Shown: positions 25,701 through 37,588, counted from the stretch's first letter. The stretch: 64,000 bases of DNA from Ridgeia piscesae (GCA_025642075.2 JAODUO010001603.1:1-64000); one strand, 5' to 3'. A program made the numbers and translations. The notes: generated by a model from the sequence alone, not told the origin.

Positions 25701-28700
25701 CGATACAAGTCGCCATCTATTAGAAAGAACGTGCAGTTATGTTATATACACTATAAAATACATCTAATATAAGATACTGAAAACCCGAATATATTTTAAC
25801 AAAGCAGATCCAACTTTAGAATGTAACCTTTCAATGTTTGTAATAATCACTGAGCTGTCAACCAAAACACCTGGTTGTTACACAAATTCCCGAATAGCGA
25901 GCTCGGATCATTCTGAGGAAGGCGGATACCAAACAAAGGTGGACCTACAAATCATTTAATGTCAATATTACACTGTCAATATGACTTCATCGTTCAACCC
26001 AGTGGTTCCTTGGAGGGTAGACAAATGATTTGTCACGAAGCATAACATTTCACCAATCAAAACTGGTTTGTTAAAACATACTTGGGCTGTTGGGTATGAT
26101 ATAGCATATTAATTTATATAGTATAACGTTATTGTATAATAAGAAACAGGTGGGGCACTTCCTACAATTTATGTTCCTCTGCAGCACTTTGTGTCCCCAC
26201 ATTACAAGACGGTGACCAAACCAACCCCACAAATATACAATGTTTTCTGAACTATCTGTACAATTTTAAGTAACCACCAGTAACATAACACAGAACGTCT
26301 TAGCTGACTGATAACTTGTTTTGTATTACCCTGCATACCCAGTCAACCTCTCTCGTCTATATAGGTAGATGTCCCATTTACACCCACTTACCTTCTGTCA
26401 AGTGTTTACACAGTTATATACCCCATTTACACCCACTTACCTTCTGTCAAGTGTTTACAGTTATATACCCCATTTACACCCACTTACCTTCTGTCAAATG
26501 TTTGTACAGGTAGATGCCTCATTTACACCATTTACCTTCTGTTAAGTGTTTGTACAGTTATATACCCCATTTACACCCACTTACCTTCTGTCAAATGTTT
26601 GTATAGGTAGATGCCTCATTTACATCCACTTACCCTCTGTCAAGTGTTTGTACAGTTATATACCCCATTTACACCCACTTACCTTCTGTCAAATGTTTGT
26701 ACAGGTAGATGCCTCATTTACACCCACTTACCCTCTGTCAAGTGTTTGTACAGTTATATACCCCATTTACACCCACTTACCTTCTGTCAAATCTTTGTAC
26801 AGACAGATACCCCATTTACACCCACCTACCTTCTGTGAGTTCTGTCAAATTTTTTTACAGGCAGATACCTCCATTTACCTTCTGTCATTTGTTTGTACAG
26901 ATATATACCCCATTTACACCCACTTACCTTCTGTCAAATGTTTGTACAGGTAGATGCCTCATTTACACCCACTTACCCTCTGTCAAGTGTTTGTACAGTT
27001 ATATACCCCATTTACACCCACTTACCTTCTGTCAAATCTTTGTACAGACAGATACCCCACTTACACCCACCTACCTTCTGTGAGTTCTGTCAATTTTTTG
27101 TACAGGCAGATACCCCCATTTACACCCACTTACCTTCTGTCATGTGTTTGTACAGTTATATATCCCATTTACACCCACTTACCTTCTGTCAAATGTTTGT
27201 ACAGGTAGATGTCTCATTTACACCCACTTACCCTCTGTCAAGTGTTTGTACAGTTATATACCCCATTTACACCCACTTACCTTCTGTCAAATGTTTGTAC
27301 AGGTAGATGTCTCATTTACACCCACTTACCCTCTGTCAAGTTTTTACACAGTTATATACCCCATTTACACCCACTTACCTTCTGTCAAATGTTTGTACAG
27401 GTAGATGTCTCATTTACACCCACTTACCCTCTGTCAAGTGTTTGTACAGTTATATACCCCATTTACACCCACTTACCTTCTGCAAATGTTTGTACAGACA
27501 GATACCCCACTTACACCCACCTACCTTCTGTGAGTTCTGTCAAATTTTTGTACAGGCAGATACCCCCATTTACACCCACTTACCTTATGTCATGTGTTTG
27601 TACATGTAGATACCTCCATTTACACCCACTTACCTTCTGTCACGTGTTTGCACAGGAAGATGCCCCATTTATACCCACTTACCTTCTGTCATGTGTTTGT
27701 AGAGGTAGATGCCCCATTTACACCACTTACCTTCTGTCATGTTTGTACAGGTAGATGTCTCCTGCAGCCCCAGTCACCCCCCACCATAAATTTATGCAGA
27801 GACCCGTCCATCCGTCATTTGGACGGGTAAAAAAAGGTGTTCCAAAACCATAGATATTGTTAGTTATGCCTTAGAAGTGAGTGTAAATGGTGTCACACGT
27901 GTGTTTGTAGTCCATTTCAGGTCATCAGACACATTTTAAGTTTGTAAACTGGCTTAACAGTTAACATCCATGTGTCCACCAAAACATGTGTGACTGGCAA
28001 TAATTTGGTCCTGAATAAAGCCCTGACCCCCACTCACCCTCTCCGCCATGTGTTTGTACAGGTAGATGCCCCCTATCACCCCGGTTGCCAGGACAATCAG
28101 GGCTGTCATGAGGACGCAGATGTTCGCAAAGTTGCCACGGCGACGGCGCATGTGAATAGTGAGGAGCGCCGGTGTAGGTGGCAGCACCTTCGGCTTCTTG
28201 GCACCGCCCTGAAACATTCGAACACCATAGGTGTTTTCCCCAATGTAAACTGTACATGCAATTCTCTTGTTTCTATACATAAACATTAGTTTCACAGGAC
28301 ACTCAGGTAGCTGTTCACTGGATATGGCTGTTCTGATTAAAAAGGTTTAGAGAACTTTAGGTTTATAGGGTTAATAAGACTGACAAAATCACATCATATA
28401 TTCCCTTGCATTTGTACTTGGACGGGATATCAAAAAGCCCTATTAAAGTGGTGCCACTTAATACCGGAATTTCCTGTGATAAATAATGTATACATGCAGA
28501 AACGAGTATATTCTGTGCACATTTTTATCAACAAAAGACAGTAATTTAATTTTTTTTACCACTAGTTATAGTAGGTGAAATTTGGTGACTGCAAGTGCCT
28601 GTTTTTAAGTTTAAACCTAAACTGCAAAAGCACATAGACTCAGAGTGGGACGTGGTCAAGCTGTCTCATCCCAGGCTGTGTTGTCAGGACTTGTTACTTG

Positions 28701-30159
28701 GATTGACCAGTCTATTCATAGCTTGATGCAAAGACCCGACCATTGGACGGGTAAAAACCGTTGTGGACAGAGAGATATATGGGTGGATGGGAAAATAATG
28801 AAGGAGCAAAACAAAAAGGTGTTCCAAAACCATAGAGGTTGTCAGTTATACCTTAGAAGTGAGTGTAAATGGTGTCACATCTATGTTTGTAGTCCATGTC
28901 AGGTCATCACACAGAGTTTTAAGTTTGTAAACTGGCTTAATAGTTAACGTGATCCGATCGATTCCACTTGTTTACACTAGCGAATGTGCATTGCGCATGT
29001 GTTCGCAGCTTTAAGCCAATCAGGGGACCGATATGAGCTGTGCCTGACAACTGGTGACGTTTGTTTACAGAGGTCTCTCAGTTAAACGTTCCTATTGGCT
29101 AAAATTGACATCATTGGGGATTTCCTCTAGCAGATTCAGACAGTGGACATGCTGGGCTTTCCCATAGTGCCAAATATGTCCGCCATGCGGCAAGGGAAAC
29201 CCCGACGAATGCGACTCGAACAAGTGCGATTGATCGGTTTTGTTTTACAAAATTCATGCGTGAAATATTATGCAGCCTTTCTAAAAAGGTTATAAAATGT
29301 ACTAAATAGTAATATAAATGGCAAATGTGCATTGCCTGTTGATAGAAAAAAACTTTAAAGTGTGCTTTGGTGACGAAAAGTCGAAATCGTCAAAAAATTC
29401 GCCGTACAATGTATATTTGTTTTCTCGAAATCAAATTTGCTAACATGTGACTCATTTCGTTAGAACAGGTCACATTTGGTCCTGCATAAAGACCTGAGTC
29501 TATTCCTCTACTATTCTAGCCTTTACTTAGGAATACGGACTAAGAACAGGCTCTACTTGACTACCAGCGAGTAGCGTAACAATGTCTTCGATGGGAGTAT
29601 AATATGTCTACACCTACGGTTAGCATATGCGTAGAATCTAGATGAGCCCACAATTTGTGTTGAGACTGTTTTGGGTGTATAGATCAAAAAGACAGAGTAA
29701 ATACGTATGATTTAATATGTACTGATCGTCACCCGGTGCTTTTATTTACAGATGTCCCGACTGATTATCAGTCACCAAGACTGTGAATGTGACGGACTCT
29801 TGGACTTGACTGACTCGAGTCTGGGAGTCAGTGTCACATTGTCGACTACTAGACCAGTAGTAGTATGTGCACTGGTCCTTGATACTGACAGCCAACTTAT
29901 ATTGTACACTTTCAGACAACCTAGCGTTCTCTCTCTCTAGCGCGCATACGACATCAGATAATTCTGGCAACTGTCAAATGTAACAACTTCATTTTATTGA
30001 AAATGAAATCGAACTGCGCAACAATCGTTTTTACTTCCTGTTATGATGCGCACGATATACCCCGATATTTACCATCAACGGTTCTTCAACCACTTCGGGT
30101 GGAGGTACATTGCTTTCTTCGTCTTTCTTTTCCACCGGCTTGCCGGTATAGATCGTCAT
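19606..30159 (-). CDS. ITM2: ITM2/BRI family integral membrane protein 2 (six exons, whole gene)
   Basis: Coding exons (minus): 30159-30073, 28208-28038, 23168-22983, 22293-22183, 21376-21217 and 19700-19606. The joined model is 269 residues, against about 266 in human ITM2B, with the vertebrate exon count. Introns 1-4 are phase 0 and the last is phase 1. Layout: acidic cytosolic N-terminus; basic RRRR (50-53) before a type II membrane anchor (about 56-80); Cys93 at the position of the ITM2B dimer cysteine; linker; BRICHOS domain (about 125-235) with the conserved pair Cys161 and Cys221; then a dibasic proprotein cleavage site K243-R244 and a 25-residue releasable C-terminal peptide. ITM2 proteins are Golgi/plasma membrane proteins cut by furin; the BRICHOS domain acts as a chaperone for the tail. 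The exon 6 assignment is the weakest part. Introns carry large minisatellites, MITEs and a foldback element. Confidence 0.9.
19840..20268. repeat. Decayed tandem repeat in the last ITM2 intron and flank
   Basis: GATAATGTAGTGACTAGGAC and AGGAATACTACTAATGATAA words recur irregularly. It lies in intron 5 of the ITM2 model. Confidence 0.6.
20515..20970. mobile_element. ~455-bp palindromic foldback/MITE in ITM2 intron 5
   Basis: The left end TCTTAGAATTGGCTGATTTT is repeated in inverse at the right end (AAAATCAGCCAATTCTAAGA). The arms remain recognisable for almost the full length: CTTATCCTGAAAA against TTTTCAGGATAAG, and the GTGTTAAATATTCA region against TGAATATTTAACAC. The centre is near 20742. 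Terminal structure fits a non-autonomous DNA transposon; no clear target duplication was seen. Confidence 0.8.
21217..21376 (-). CDS. ITM2: ITM2 exon 5 (end of BRICHOS domain)
   Basis: Acceptor ...TTCGTGTAG; encodes TGYYLPDSE, then a segment ending FGFYIWKECRHFDTFRLRR; canonical donor GTAAGT leaves one base (phase 1). It aligns with the human ITM2B block containing YLPQSY and GFFIYRLC, including the second BRICHOS cysteine and the basic stretch after it. Confidence 0.92.
21690..21765 (+). mobile_element. Fragment of the hAT-like MITE family (3' end only)
   Basis: It matches the right-hand end of the element at 27785-28025: GTTAACATCCATGTGTCCAC, CAAAACATGTGTGACTGGCA, and the terminus TCCTGCATAAAGCCCTGA. 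Confidence 0.75.
22183..22293 (-). CDS. ITM2: ITM2 exon 4 (BRICHOS core)
   Basis: 37 codons, phase 0 on both sides. Acceptor CTCTCTTGTCATCCTACAG, donor AAG|GTAACC. Encodes VDVDIGRCFVLPLNRT and VKPPRDFWDLINKLK, which match human ITM2B around its first BRICHOS cysteine (DKCYVIPLNTS and MPPRNLLELL). Confidence 0.95.
22983..23168 (-). CDS. ITM2: ITM2 exon 3 (lumenal linker and start of BRICHOS)
   Basis: 62 codons, phase 0 on both sides. Acceptor TGTCATGTCACAG, donor AAG|GTGTGT. Encodes DLYRGRCGVGYYEY (the dimer cysteine region) and ends VPEFEESKKATILHDFEK, matching the ITM2B block VPEF...ANIVHDFNK. Confidence 0.93.
23850..25697. repeat. Minisatellite, ~51-bp unit, in ITM2 intron 2
   Basis: About 38 monomers with cores CATGTTTACTATGTTACTGC, GCCAAGCCATCCGTGCCAGT and ACTTGACATGT. 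A shorter monomer lacking the second CATGT is common at the left end. A faint resemblance to the acceptor of ITM2 exon 3 is noted in the findings. Confidence 0.97.
26354..27784. repeat. Minisatellite derived from the ITM2 exon 2 / 5' splice site boundary
   Basis: About 29 monomers of 48-49 bp in intron 2. Read on the minus strand, full monomers contain ATCTACCTGTACAAACA, a codon stretch encoding IYLYKH as in exon 2, then a splice donor GGTAAGTGGG. Two monomer types alternate, one with GTAGATG and one with TTATATACC, giving a ~98-bp higher-order unit. The monomer nearest exon 2 (27740-27784) keeps extra exon-like sequence reading GVTGAAGDIYLYKH. Confidence 0.93.
27785..28025 (+). mobile_element. 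hAT-like MITE inserted in the ITM2 exon 2 splice donor
   Basis: ~240 bp with imperfect inverted ends (left TTTATGCAGAGACC, right GGTCCTGAATAAAG). It is flanked by 8-bp near-repeats CCCCCCAC (27777-27784) and ACCCCCAC (28026-28033). TSD length and CAGGG-type ends fit hAT-derived MITEs. It sits 12 bp downstream of exon 2 on the minus strand. Confidence 0.85.
28038..28208 (-). CDS. ITM2: ITM2 exon 2 (basic stop-transfer and membrane anchor)
   Basis: 57 codons, phase 0. Acceptor ATGTTTCAG, donor AGG|GTGAGT. Encodes GGAKKPKVLPPTPALL, then MRRRRG and the anchor ending GVIGGIYLYKHMAER. The end matches the ITM2B segment VILGGAYLYKY. Confidence 0.95.
28718..29500 (+). mobile_element. Larger or interrupted copy of the hAT-like MITE in ITM2 intron 1
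   Basis: The left end (GATGCAAAGACCCGACC, then GTTCCAAAACCATAGAGG, and GAGTGTAAATGGTGTCACA) follows the 27785-28025 element to about 28948. The sequence between 28950 and 29460 is unrelated. A family-type right terminus (TTTGGTCCTGCATAAAGACC) is found at about 29475-29497. Confidence 0.6.
30073..30159 (-). CDS. ITM2: ITM2 exon 1 (start codon)
   Basis: 29 codons too short for ordinary ORF calls. It begins MTIYTGKPVEKKDEE and continues with a PPP and EE-rich stretch to PLM, ending at donor ATG|GTAAAT, phase 0. Charge pattern and length fit the cytosolic N-terminus of ITM2 proteins, and the joined length matches the family. Confidence 0.8.
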
Positions 30160-30272
30160 TTTCGTAAATATGTTCTTATGAAAGAACCAAAACAACACGA
30201 AAATATCCTCCGAACTAATTTACATCCGGGCACTAGTGCGCAGCATTATCATAATCTCGCGTTTTACCGACT

Positions 30273-30278
30273 CACGTG
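30273..30278. promoter_or_regulatory. E-box CACGTG upstream of ITM2
   Basis: Palindromic CACGTG about 115 bp upstream of the ITM2 start codon. It is a plausible proximal promoter site; no TATA box is obvious. Confidence 0.3.
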
Positions 30279-30499
30279 CGATAGGTCTTTGATGTAATCA
30301 TTACCCGTCAGAGGGAACCACCAATCGTTTATGAAACTTATAAAAATTATGGATTAATGAGATTCTGTGGCATTTTTTAAGCATATTTTTAAGCACAAGT
30401 TTAGGCCAAATTAGTCTACGTAGCTGAGTAAGACCGATCTGTGTTTACATTACAATATTATGCAATAAATGGTTAATTATATAGTAAGCCTCCTAGATA

Positions 30500-31178
30500 G
30501 CAGACCCACATATTGGGCCAACTTTGGCAACATACGGTGGTTCAACGTGTTGGCCCACCATTGGCTCTATATGTTGGCCGATTATATAATCTAACGTTGG
30601 CCCAATGTTGAGCCAACGTATGCTTACTATGTATGTACCTACCGAAATAAAGCAATGTCAAATTAAAAACATATAAAAAAGGTAACGACCTTTTTTTACA
30701 GCAGATTGATGGCTGACGAATTAGGATATTTTTAAATAATTTTGTTAATTTAATCTTACTATGTACTATCATGTTATTATATTTTAGTACAGTATATTTT
30801 ATGTTAGCACATTGTCTTATTGATGATATTTTTTTACTTGTATTTGAAAATATCTACGTTTTAATTATTATATTACTGTGTTTATATTTATTTATGTATT
30901 TTTATTTTCTTAAATTCATTTTTTTGGAGGACTACTTTGGAAATAAGTGTACTATCGTGTGCTTTAATGTGTTTATCCTAGGTAAATATTATATATATGC
31001 TCATTTCTTATATTTGCTTTTGCATCGAATGTTTTTGGTTTAATTTTATTTGCATTTATATAATGTTTTACCAAATAAACTCATAAACTCACTCACATGG
31101 TATTTTATTATGTGTTGGACCAATGCTGGGACAAAGTTGGATTATAATATGCCAACCATGGCTCAACATTGGGCAAAG
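30500..31178. mobile_element. Foldback-type element with TTGGCCCAA ends
   Basis: The 30,510-30,635 segment is rich in GTTGGCCCA/TTGGGCCAAC words in inverted order. The 31,115-31,178 segment carries related words (GTTGGACCAATG, GGCTCAACATTGGGC). The AT-rich stretch between has no gene. The two segments look like arms of a DNA-transposon-derived element. Confidence 0.5.
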
Positions 31179-31240
31179 GGAGGGAGGGAGGGAGGGAGGG
31201 AGGGAGGGAGGGAGGGAGGGAGGGAGAGAGAGAGAGAGAA
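31176..31240. repeat. GGGA / GA simple repeat
   Basis: (GGGA)n followed by (GA)n. Confidence 0.95.
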
Positions 31241-31502
31241 TATGTCGGTGATAAATGCAGAAATTCGACACTGTTGACATGCCCATCACAAAACCTTAGC
31301 AAAACCTCCGTCGAGCGTTGACAAGAATGGCGGCCGATAACGGTATATTTTGTTGAAATTCCGATTTCAAAAAAATATTATATTTAATTAGCTGATCCCG
31401 GCGATATTACAAATCTACGTTCGTCTACGTAGCCGGGTATATGAGCATTTTTAGCGTGGTGAATTATACCAGGGTCCCGGCTCTTTACAAAATCCCTATC
31501 AT

Positions 31503-31504
<2 letters not shown>

Positions 31505-31580
<76 letters not shown>
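31505..31580. repeat. TA microsatellite
   Basis: About 75 bp of TA next to the 5' edge of the LINE fragment. Confidence 0.95.
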
Positions 31581-31584
<4 letters not shown>

Positions 31585-31609
31585 CATTATATATACTAAA
31601 ATAGGTAAT

Positions 31610-32722
31610 TGCTTTTCAGACACGTTGCCCACGTCATGTGGTGTCCCACAGGGTTCTGTTTTGGGGCCTTTGCTTTTCACTTTATACACAACACCTTTAA
31701 GCTCTGTTATCCAAGGTCACAACTTGGATCATCACCTTTATGCCGATGACACCCAAATCTACATTTCGTTGACTACACCAGATGCTTGCCGCTCCTTAAA
31801 CCAGCTCAGGGATTGTCTCCAAGATGTCTCCATTTGGATGAAAAATAGTAAACTAAAGTTAAATGCAAACAAGACCGAATTTATCATCATTGGTAACGCA
31901 GCGTGCAAAACTCGACGGCTTTTTCCCGACACATATCCTAAATCAGAGTGTAACACCAGCCCCCTCCGTTTCAAATCTCGGAGTTAACTTTGACGAAAGC
32001 TTCAATTTCAAACAGCACATATCAAAAACATGCCGTTGCTGTTTCTACCATATCCGTGATCTTCGTCGTATTCGCAGATTTTTATCACTTTCTGTTGCTA
32101 AAACCATCGCGACAGCTCTAGTAAGCAGCAGACTTGACTACTGCAATTCCCTCCTTTACAATACTGCGAACAAGGATATTGCAAGACTTCAACGTGTCCA
32201 GAACTGCTTGGCAAGGGTAGTTACCCGTTCTCCTCGTTTTTCTAGCTCGGTGCCGCTTCTAAAATCATTGCACTGGCTCCCTGTGCATTATCGCATTATT
32301 TTCAAGATTTGCACAATATCCTATCAAGCACTCGCATCTAAACAACCAACATATCTAAACTCAATGCTAACTCCAGCAAGCAATTCCAGAGAGCTACGCT
32401 CAACCAGTAGTAACCCACTTTACATTCCTCGGGTTAAGACGAAAGCTGGGACCCGAGCTTTCTCGGTTGCTGCACCAACTCTGTGGAATTCGCTTCCTGT
32501 CAGTGTCAAGTCGGAAGGTAATATAGTTTCCTTCCGCCGACGTCTAAAAACATATCTCTTTAATGCTGCCTATCCTCCTTAGCTTCCTAGAACCTTCGTC
32601 CATCCATCAATGACTCACGCACTGTTCTACGTTTACGCAATTGCTTAACCCCTTGGTTTTGCCGCGCCACTGAGCTTGATTTTCGAGGATATTGGCGCAT
32701 AAGAAGTTATTATTATTATATA
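31610..32722 (+). mobile_element. CR1/L2-like LINE, 3' half of reverse transcriptase
   Basis: A truncated but fairly young element. Frame 31625-31987 has GVPQGSVLGPLLF and LYADDTQIY (catalytic YADD). After a frameshift near 31920-31980 a second frame to 32580 has LGVNFDESFNFKQHI, SRLDYCNSLLY, LQRVQNCLAR, LHWLPVHYRIIFK and WNSLP, all in family order. A 3' tail GCGCCACTGAGCTTGATTTT precedes the terminal TTATTATTATTAT. 5' truncation next to a TA run is typical of LINE insertion. Confidence 0.92.
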
Positions 32723-32737
32723 TATATATATACACTG

Positions 32738-32815
<78 letters not shown>
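32723..32815. repeat. TA microsatellite
   Basis: Long TA run directly after the LINE tail. Confidence 0.95.
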
Positions 32816-32818
<3 letters not shown>

Positions 32819-33367
32819 TACATTATATATGCTGTATATATAAAATATTAAATTGTTGCTGTGTATCATGTAACGGTAAGCCGCTCTTCGGTGTGGTAGG
32901 GATTTTTTGGGTTTATAAATTACATACCAAGTGTCAGTTCATGTACGTAGAAAAACTGAAATTTCATTCTTATGTGGACATCTAAGAAATGACGTTGATC
33001 GCGTTTTAATTGTCAAGAACCCCTCCAATATATGACCTACTTCTCTTTGTCACGTGTAACACTGGTGCCACTGATCACAGTTATTACCGAGACCAGTCCA
33101 CACGAAACACGCTAATTCATGTGGACTATCGCTGTAGGTGTCATTGTATATAGACGTCAGTCGACTCCTCGCGTTTCAAAGGACGCTGGAGCCGCTCAAC
33201 AAACATCCCTCCTGGCATCCTTCCGGACTCCTGACAGACCAAACTGTGGTAGCCACTGTGTGGTTCGCGTGAGACAGCTCAGTGGGCTGTACTCGCCAAG
33301 TAAGCCGCAGTGATTCGCTTTGTCTCCATCGTCATGTCTGTCTGTATATACAGATTAGTGACCGCGT

Positions 33368-33455
33368 AATAATAATAATAATAATCAGAATAGTGGCTTC
33401 TTATGCGCCAATATCCTTGAAGATCAAGCTCAGTGGCGCGACCAACCATTCATGG
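33368..33455 (-). mobile_element. Second copy of the same LINE 3' tail, inverted
   Basis: On the minus strand it reads GCGCCACTGAGCTTGATCTT, GGATATTGGCGCATAAGAAG and a TTATTATTATT end, as in 32665-32720. Confidence 0.75.
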
Positions 33456-33669
33456 GATTAATCAATCTCGTTATCATAAACAATGAGCGAGTCGTCGACA
33501 GGTGGACGGATGAGCCAGGAAGCTAAGGAGGACAGGTTATGCGTACAGGCGATCTCCTCTGTGTCGTGTGGCTCAATTTATCTCTGTTATGTTGGGTTCG
33601 ATCAACTCCCGTTTCTCCCTTCCTGCCTCCCCCTCCCTGCATGCTTCCCGCTCTCCCCTTACAAAAAAA

Positions 33670-33955
33670 GAGTCAATGGTATACCACTGATTACCACTGA
33701 ATACCATTCAGTATATCATTCAGTACCATTGGACCACTCAATGATTTTTCAGCAGGACTCAGTGGTACTCTCAATGGTAATTTAAAATGTCATTCAATAC
33801 CACTGAACGGTACAAAGAATCCAAAATATCATTCAAAATATCATTCAAAAAACATGCAAATACCCTTGGCCATTATAATACCCCCTAGGACAACTCAAGT
33901 ACCATTCAATTACCATTCTTCAAAAACCAACGGTATTTGAATGGTATTTTTAAGC
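33670..33955. mobile_element. MITE-like region built of CAATGGTA/ACCATTGA words
   Basis: Ends AGTCAATGGTATACCA and TTTGAATGGTATTTTT carry related ATGGTAT words; internal CATTCAGTACC/AATGGTA words recur in both orientations. This suggests a degraded palindromic element. No coding potential. Confidence 0.4.
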
Positions 33956-33981
33956 GCCCCCCCCTTTCCCCCTCTCTCTCA

Positions 33982-34970
<989 letters not shown>

Positions 34971-35835
34971 TCACTCTCGCTCTCTCAGTGCTAAACTGTA
35001 AAGCGCACAATTGGTCACATGAGAAATTATCAATCGTCCAGTGCCATTACAAATACAACATTGCATGTGAGTCAGTGTTTGTTCATCACGATTTTGTTTA
35101 CGTCGGCGTGACACGAAACGCGATACGTACGTAGTCTCGCGCTGACGTCAATAGTCTCACGTGACACGCCGCTCTACGGAGTCGACACGCCCAGTACTTC
35201 ATTAGACACGTGACACGATTATTGTGACGACATCGTGATTCTGGTAGCTCAGTAGAGTGTGTGACACTTGCGTTTGAACAGGCATCTGCAGGGTCTACAG
35301 GTAAGCCCAGGCTACGAGCAGTGAAGTCCAGCAGAGACGCATTCGTTGGGTGTCTTCACTTACAGTATGTTTGCAATCGGTGCAGTGTTATATGTTGAAT
35401 GTTGACCGTGTTCACTGTATTCACTGACAACATAGAAACAGTGAACATTGCCTACATTTTATTACGGTAAGGTTTCGGTGTTGTAAGTGCATCTTGAATC
35501 AGCGCTATCACGCAAATTCAAGCAGCGATTGTTGATCACAATAGGAGAGTCTGTAGTATGGATCTGAAACATGGACAATGACAACATGACAAACGACACA
35601 TAATGTTTCGAGTCGCAACAACATTTGACAGACAGAGGACTAACTATACGGTGGAATGTGTATATATATAACTGAATCAACTTATTTTATGTATTTATTT
35701 TGCATTATAATTTATTAATTTAAGTTTTAAACTAACGTAATAATATATGTATTTATATAGTTAAAGCCACGTCATAAAATAAAAATCAGTATCATCAGGC
35801 ATATAATGTACCCGAAATAGGTGAGGGTTTAGTTG

Positions 35836-36355
35836 TTTCCGGTGTGGCGGCCCAGAACGTCGAGCGGTCCAGAACGTCGAAGATTAGCGGTTCATGTCAA
35901 AGGTTAGCGGTTCATGGCAAAGGTTAGCGCGACGTTACGGTCCGACGGTCTGCAACGTCGAGCAGTCCAGAACGTCGTCCCACGTATGCAGATGCGCGCT
36001 GAACTGGCGTAAGCTCAGGTGGCCGATCAACTTTGACCCCGTGCCAGAATGTCGAGACTGAGTTCATGACCCCCGCGGCGACTGTACGTGTTACATAATA
36101 AATCATTTATGTAGCGACGACCTACTTTTCGACCCCCTACGTTGCACACTACAGTTTCCAGCGCGCACGTGTTCTTGCCATTATCTGCACAACGACCACG
36201 ATGATACATTCCAGACAGGCTAACTGCGGGCCGTAACGTCGCGCTAATCTTTGCCATGAACCGCTAACCTTTGACATGAACCGCTAACCTTTGACATGAA
36301 CCGCTAACCTTCGACGTTCTGGACCGCTCGACGTTCTGGACCGCCACATCGGAAA
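35836..36355. mobile_element. Foldback element with ~110-bp inverted repeats
   Basis: Left arm starts TTTCCGGTGTGGCGGCC and carries AGAACGTCGAGCGGTCCAGA and GGTTAGCGGTTCATG repeats. The right arm is its inverse and ends GGACCGCCACATCGGAAA. The arms themselves contain 15-22-bp internal repeats. About 290 bp in the middle is single-copy and non-coding. Confidence 0.9.
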
Positions 36356-36706
36356 GGTGCAAATGTTCCAGTTGGTTTCATGTGTTTCTGTGGGTACAAC
36401 ATGTTAACAATAACAGTTATTCTTCTAGTGCCCCTGTCCACCTAGAAGCAGTTTCTGCCCCTGCTTCGTAATCAATGCAACTAAAGAAACTCATGCGTGC
36501 GTTAAGACGTCAAAGTAATTGCTTTTGTGAAATCACGACATTTTTATTGATAAATATTTATATATTTATATTTTTTTTAAATATTTATATATAAACTGGA
36601 AACAGCTTTATAGCGCATAATAACTTTTTGTTCCTAAAACGAAGTTGAATATTGACAAACGTGCTTTTAGGTGCACCATCAATCTGGAATCAACTGCCTA
36701 TTACAA

Positions 36707-36861
36707 TAGGGCCTGTGGGTCACGATGCATCGCGTGACTCCGCGCGACTGGAGCTTATTGGGGACTAATTAAGCGAGACTAATTGGGGACTGGACACGAG
36801 AATAATATTCTAACGATGGATGACAGCTGTAGCTTCCGACTGATGAATACTAGGAAAATCA
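36707..36861. repeat. Dispersed repeat related to 10045-10178
   Basis: Shared blocks in the same order: GTCACGAT, CGACTG, AGCT(A/T)ATTGGG, TCTAACG, GACAGYTG, CTGACTGATGA and ACTAGGAAAA. Confidence 0.6.
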
Positions 36862-37588
36862 GTTCATAAATATCTTGTGTTATATCTTTTTTTTCTTAAA
36901 TGTCCGATTTAATATTGAGTTTACCACACTATCATAGGCACATAGCGATTTACGTAGTGCAGATAATCGACACGATGCTAGGCTGTATGTGTCTTTTACG
37001 GGATTTGCGTTTTACGCTGCTGTACGTTGTGGTTTCGATAAGCACTTATATCTGACAAGTTGTCTAAATGCACATAATCATAGCACATGTATACGTGTGG
37101 CCCAAACAGGTTGTACTGCGCGAAAACTGGCACTCTTCATTTTTAGTCAAGATCGCCAAACACAAGTACTTGCCGCTATTGCCATGGCATCCACCATAAT
37201 AATCGATTAAAATTCATGATTTCCGTGATGTGAAATGTTCCACTGCTTCTGCTTGTAATAATCCTTCGGACAATATAACTGAAATACGCTATTTCGGGAC
37301 AGTTCAATTATTACGACCAAGAACAAAACAAAGTCCTATATGTTAACATGGAGTATGTGGACCTCCTGCCCCCAACTGCCCCAGCCTCGTTTTCGCGCGC
37401 GAGACTTGCACGCCCTATTAGTAATTACATCTTCTGAAACTATAGCCACCTTTCGTAAAGAAACGGAAACTATATTTATTTGAAACTGCTTTGCCACGAT
37501 GACGATTCCATGCTCCAATGACGACTTTTTGCCTGTCCCCGTTTATTAAGCCAACTGATTTTGTTTGTCTACATCGTCAAATGTCAGA

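Noticed and set aside
26316..27754. Plus-strand ORFs with PHLHPLTFCQ repeats
   Set aside because: Antisense of the exon-2-derived array; the meaningful strand is minus.
29752..29940. 62-codon plus ORF after a good acceptor (TTTTATTTACAG at 29740-29751)
   Set aside because: No partner exon and no family match; it lies antisense in ITM2 intron 1. A chance acceptor is likely.
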